NCBI GenBank assembly: GCA_017412045.1
Contig: JAFQOX010000142.1
Span: 1-37,969 of the forward strand
Direction: 5' to 3'
DNA from: Clostridia bacterium
GTDB lineage: Bacteria > Bacillota > Clostridia > Oscillospirales > CAG-272
Length of the DNA stretch: 37,969 bases
A program made the position numbers and the translations under genes. The notes under the pieces are model-generated. The model made no database searches, had not been told where the DNA came from, and was given only the letters and a program-made list of their open reading frames with translations. This document shows, piece by piece, positions 35,413-37,969 of the stretch (positions are counted from its first letter, which is position 1; each line of letters opens with the position of its first letter).

Positions 35413-36305
35413 GCCTGTTTTTTCAGCTTTTCGACGATCAGATCCCGAAAGGATTGCGGCTCCAGCACCTCCGCCCTCGGTCCGAAGGAGAGGATGCGAA
35501 TCACCATTTCGGATTCGTCGTCACGCGCGTATTTGATTTTTACGAGATAATGCTTTTCGTCCAATCGCTCGGCTTGCTTTTCAAAGTGGGCGAAGTGAAG
35601 CATAAAGCGCTCCATCGCGTTCCTCTCGTCGACGATTCTGACGGTAACCGTATCGTAGATCACCTTCCGCTCTTCTCCGAAAACCTGCTTTTGTCCGCGG
35701 TCGTGTACGCACGCGCGCATTCTGGCAAGATTGACGGTGGAAAGCGAGCGTCTGCCCACGGTGATCACGCGGAATTTATCGTCCTTTTCCGAATATTCCA
35801 GCCGAATGGGACGGCAACGGACGAAGGTCATCCTGCCCTTGCGGTCGGTCATTTCAAATTTGATCTGCGATCCCCGACGGATCGCCTCCGTGATCACGCG
35901 GAACTGTCGGATATATTCCTCGTCCTCAAAGGGATCGCCGTCACCGTATTGATCGTATATAGCATAATCCTCGGCGGTGAAAAGCGGCTCCACGCCGTCC
36001 AGCTCGGGGAAGGTTACGCCAAACAGCCTCACGCGCGGATCCAGAGAAATCGCTTTCAGCCACCGCTTTTGCAACGTCGTCAGAGGCATCGTGGGCTTAT
36101 GTGAAAGCGGCGTGCGGAAATCGGGATGCAGAAGCTGCCATTTCCCGCTTTTCAGCGCGGGCAGGATCGTCAGCACGCTTTCGCCAAACGCGCGCTCGGC
36201 AACGATCTTTTGCAGCTCGCGCTCGTCGCGCACGCCGTCGATCACGGCGGAAAGAATCGCCGCCACCGTATTGTAATACGCCGAGTAAAGCTCGCTGAAT
36301 ATCAT
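35394..36305 (-). CDS. WYL-domain protein (shorter, WYL 1)
   Basis: 303 residues. WYL domains are SH3-like ligand-sensing modules of transcription regulators, often linked to defence and nucleic-acid stress systems. The WYL region is about residues 135-205 (FRVITEAIRRGSQIKFEM, then RCRPIRLEYSEKDDKFRVI and GRRSLSTVNLARM). A WCX-like C-terminal part follows (ILSFGPRAEVLEP, with FRDLIVEKLKK). The N-terminal 100 residues show no clear helix-turn-helix. Start has AGGGGGG about 8 bases upstream. It follows the longer WYL gene on the same strand, with repeat copy C filling the gap. Its own terminator is at 35376-35412. Confidence 0.9.
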   Translation of the reverse strand: MIFSELYSAYYNTVAAILSAVIDGVRDERELQKIVAERAFGESVLTILPALKSGKWQLLHPDFRTPLSHKPTMPLTTLQKRWLKAISLDPRVRLFGVTFPELDGVEPLFTAEDYAIYDQYGDGDPFEDEEYIRQFRVITEAIRRGSQIKFEMTDRKGRMTFVRCRPIRLEYSEKDDKFRVITVGRRSLSTVNLARMRACVHDRGQKQVFGEERKVIYDTVTVRIVDERNAMERFMLHFAHFEKQAERLDEKHYLVKIKYARDDESEMVIRILSFGPRAEVLEPQSFRDLIVEKLKKQASCGLK

Positions 36306-36320
36306 TCCGATCCCCCCTGA

Positions 36321-36498
36321 GCAATGCCGTCAACTGAACGTTGCCGATATTGCAGTGATATATTTCGCCTGCGGCGAAACGTGATATTTTGACTTCGTCA
36401 AAGTGATATTCGCGCCGTGCGCGAGTGATATATTCCGCTGTTCGCGGAATATGAAGGAAAAAATTTGTTATATTTTTTCGGAAGCTTGACGACGTTCC
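36321..36498. mobile_element. GTGATAT modular-hairpin element, copy C, overlapping the end of WYL 2
   Basis: Left end GCAATGCCGTCAA (36321-36333) is identical to copy B. Right end TTGACGACGTTCC (36486-36498) differs from copy B at three positions. Modules present: TTTCGCC/GGCGAAA, TTTGAC/GTCAAA, TCGCGC/GCGCGA and ATTCCGC/GCGGAAT, with GTGATAT spacers; the AAATTTGC module is cut short. No 9-bp duplication is visible at the ends. It covers the gap between the two WYL genes and the last codons of the longer one. Confidence 0.82.
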
Positions 36499-37742
36499 TC
36501 ACCGAGTCCGTACATCCGATACATTTCCTCCAGATCCCTTTTGAATTCGTTTTCCACGGAGCGATTGGAAAAATTCATTTTTTCGATCCGACAGAGAAAG
36601 GTTCGGATCCACGGCTTCATTTCACCCGAATCGTATACGTCGGCGGAGAAGCGATACGTGTGCTCATCCAGCTTTTCGACGGTACCGCACCGTTTTTCCC
36701 GTTCCAGACGCCGTACGATATAGTCCTCGCCGTCCTCGATCCTAACGGTAAATTCGACGTGCTCCGATTGCTCTGCACCCCGCTTGTTCCGTTTGATATT
36801 GACGCCCCACATCCTGCGCTGCATACGGTCCAGCGCCGCGCGGAGCGCATCGAAGCGCGGCTCCTCCTCCCCCGCCTTTACGTCAGAGAGATAATCCACG
36901 CGATAAGCGCGGAAGGCTCCGAAGTCGGGCAGATACGCAAGCAGGTGCTGTCTGCCGTTCTGTACGCTGATAAAAATGCGAAGCGGGATCAGAAGAATGC
37001 GCCTCGGCTGATCGCTGCGGCGGCTCAAATTCGATACCGTAACGGCGCGCTTTTCTCTCATCGCGCAGAACAGCGCCGCCAGAACGTCGCTGTCGATCGC
37101 GCTCGTGATATAATGGTGCTTGAAGGTAAACGCTTCGGTATCGGCTTCCGCCTTATCCAGAATAAAAGAGCCGATGACGCCGCAGGGCGCGACCTCCGAA
37201 AAATAGTGCAACGCGTCGGTGAGCGCCGAAAGATCGGTAGGCTCCGCGCGGCGATAATACACCTTACGCCCTTCCTTTTCCGCGAGGATCAAGCCCGCTT
37301 CGACGTATTCCCTCAGCTTTTTGCGCACGGTCGATTCGTCAAAGGTCATCGGCGATGCAAATCCGGACAGATATTTCTCATCCATCTCGTAAATCAGCTC
37401 GGAAACGGTCCGCTTCACCGACGGCTCGTGCAGAATATCAAACAGAATAAAGTGCAACGTGACGTCACCGTCGGTAAAGCTTTTTGCCTTCCACGCATGA
37501 TACAGGGGATTGTGACGGATCGTACGGCTGTCAATGGAAATAAAAACGTTCTTTCCCTCGGGTGTGCGCACGAAGCTCATATGATCGCCGAGCCAACTCT
37601 CCAGCCTGCGGCGCTCGTCGTCGTAGGAGCGCGCGCTTTTGGCGTGATAACCGTCGCGGCTTTTGAAGCCGTAAACGTAGAAATCGCGCATATAAGCCCT
37701 GATTTTTTCAAAATTTTTGATCAGCTCGCTGTACGATGACAT
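36468..37742 (-). CDS. WYL-domain protein (longer, WYL 2), C-terminus supplied by a repeat
   Basis: 424 residues. A winged-helix-like segment is visible at about residues 130-160 (DESTVRKKLREYVEAGLILAE). The WYL-like region follows at about 220-290 (SDVLAALFCAMREKRAVTVSNL; RILLIPLRIFISVQNGRQHLLAYL; FRAYRVDYLSDV), and a C-terminal extension from about 300. It probably senses a ligand and regulates transcription of its own cluster. The ATG at 37742 is required because an upstream ATG (37781) falls in the -10 box of the promoter at 37780-37809. The last nine or so residues (RRQASEKI) and the stop lie inside repeat copy C. First gene of the minus-strand WYL - WYL - slipin - DUF4275 - rtcB cluster. 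Confidence 0.9.
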   Translation of the reverse strand: MSSYSELIKNFEKIRAYMRDFYVYGFKSRDGYHAKSARSYDDERRRLESWLGDHMSFVRTPEGKNVFISIDSRTIRHNPLYHAWKAKSFTDGDVTLHFILFDILHEPSVKRTVSELIYEMDEKYLSGFASPMTFDESTVRKKLREYVEAGLILAEKEGRKVYYRRAEPTDLSALTDALHYFSEVAPCGVIGSFILDKAEADTEAFTFKHHYITSAIDSDVLAALFCAMREKRAVTVSNLSRRSDQPRRILLIPLRIFISVQNGRQHLLAYLPDFGAFRAYRVDYLSDVKAGEEEPRFDALRAALDRMQRRMWGVNIKRNKRGAEQSEHVEFTVRIEDGEDYIVRRLEREKRCGTVEKLDEHTYRFSADVYDSGEMKPWIRTFLCRIEKMNFSNRSVENEFKRDLEEMYRMYGLGEERRQASEKI

Positions 37743-37779
37743 CGCGTTCCCCGCCTTTCTCAAGGTTCTGTTTGCATAC

Positions 37780-37809
37780 ATTATATCACGATGCGGTAAG
37801 TTTTGTCAA
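37780..37809 (-). promoter_or_regulatory. Consensus promoter of the WYL cluster
   Basis: Minus strand TTGACA (37804-37809), 18-bp spacer, TATAAT (37780-37785): both hexamers perfect. It lies 37 bp upstream of the WYL 2 start. Confidence 0.92.
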
Positions 37810-37881
37810 GGCGGGGATTCTTATGCCTCAGGGCAACAGCATTTACTTTTTTAAGATAAATTCTTGTTTAGTGGGTTCTCT

Positions 37882-37945
37882 CTCCCTCCGTCAACCATGC
37901 GGTTGACACCTCCTACATTATGCTTCGCATAATGTGCAGAGGGAG
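37882..37945. repeat. CTCCCTC-stem two-hairpin repeat, copy 2
   Basis: Outer stem CTCCCTC / GAGGGAG. Inside are GTCAACC-ATGC-GGTTGAC and ACATTATGC-TTC-GCATAATGT. In the other orientation the second hairpin and its surroundings match copy 1 at 22789-22855; the first hairpin is a different sequence in the same place. Confidence 0.8.
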
Positions 37946-37969
37946 GCAATGTGTTCTTGTTTCCATCAA

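Noticed and set aside
35307..36104. Open frames on the plus strand opposite the WYL genes
   Set aside because: They are shadows of the WYL coding frames and have no start signals or recognisable motifs.
34763..36498. CRISPR array reading of the GTGATAT repeats
   Set aside because: The constant part is only about 7 bases, the variable parts are perfect hairpins instead of spacers, there are only a few units per copy, and no cas genes are present.

Overview
The window looks like a chromosomal segment of an endospore-forming, gut-type Clostridia bacterium (Bacillota). The reasons are an intact pro-sigma-K gene, a FtsH of Gram-positive type, consensus sigma-A promoters, strong AAGGAG-type ribosome binding sites, a CadC-type metal sensor, and moderately GC-rich coding DNA beside AT-rich intergenic DNA. 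Genus and species cannot be read from it.

Layout. 1-2116: a perfect palindrome at the very edge, then a ComEC gene that lacks its 5' part and has degenerate metallo-hydrolase motifs. 2137-4067 (minus): a lipoprotein with an RsgI-like segment and a TetR regulator. 4278-11690 (plus): a 2470-residue cyclic beta-glucan synthase-type protein (GT84 plus glycoamylase-like plus GH94). 11923-14493 (minus): a Cd/Zn/Pb efflux operon, cadC - separate HMA protein - P1B ATPase, with a perfect operator over the -10 box. 14576-15349: an AIM24-family protein. 15597-22679 (plus): uvrB, uvrA and ftsH. 23150-24271 (minus): an orphan EutH-like permease. 24547-30309 (plus): a GH38 alpha-mannosidase and a GH2 beta-mannosidase, a mannoside or N-glycan degradation pair. 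30405-31937 (plus): sigK and an alpha/beta hydrolase. 32006-37809 (minus): a cluster reading WYL - WYL - tRNA-like RNA - SPFH/slipin - DUF4275 - RtcB RNA ligase.

The most interesting part is the last cluster. It has a consensus sigma-A promoter and pairs two WYL regulators with an RNA-repair ligase. Between its two halves, on the same strand, is a 73-nt tRNA-shaped element with perfect acceptor, anticodon and T arms but no proper D arm. Tandem tRNA-like modules beside RtcB recall the bacterial Y RNA (YrlA) loci, but no Ro/TROVE gene is in the window, so this is a hypothesis.

A second theme is small structured repeats. Three copies of a miniature element (27588-27783, 34763-34935, 36321-36498) carry an array of different hairpins joined by a constant GTGATAT spacer. 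The middle copy has perfect 13-bp terminal inverted repeats and a perfect 9-bp target duplication. The third copy supplies the C-terminus and stop codon of a WYL gene. A 341-bp element with other inverted ends sits between two near-identical terminators after ftsH, and a CTCCCTC-stemmed two-hairpin repeat occurs twice.
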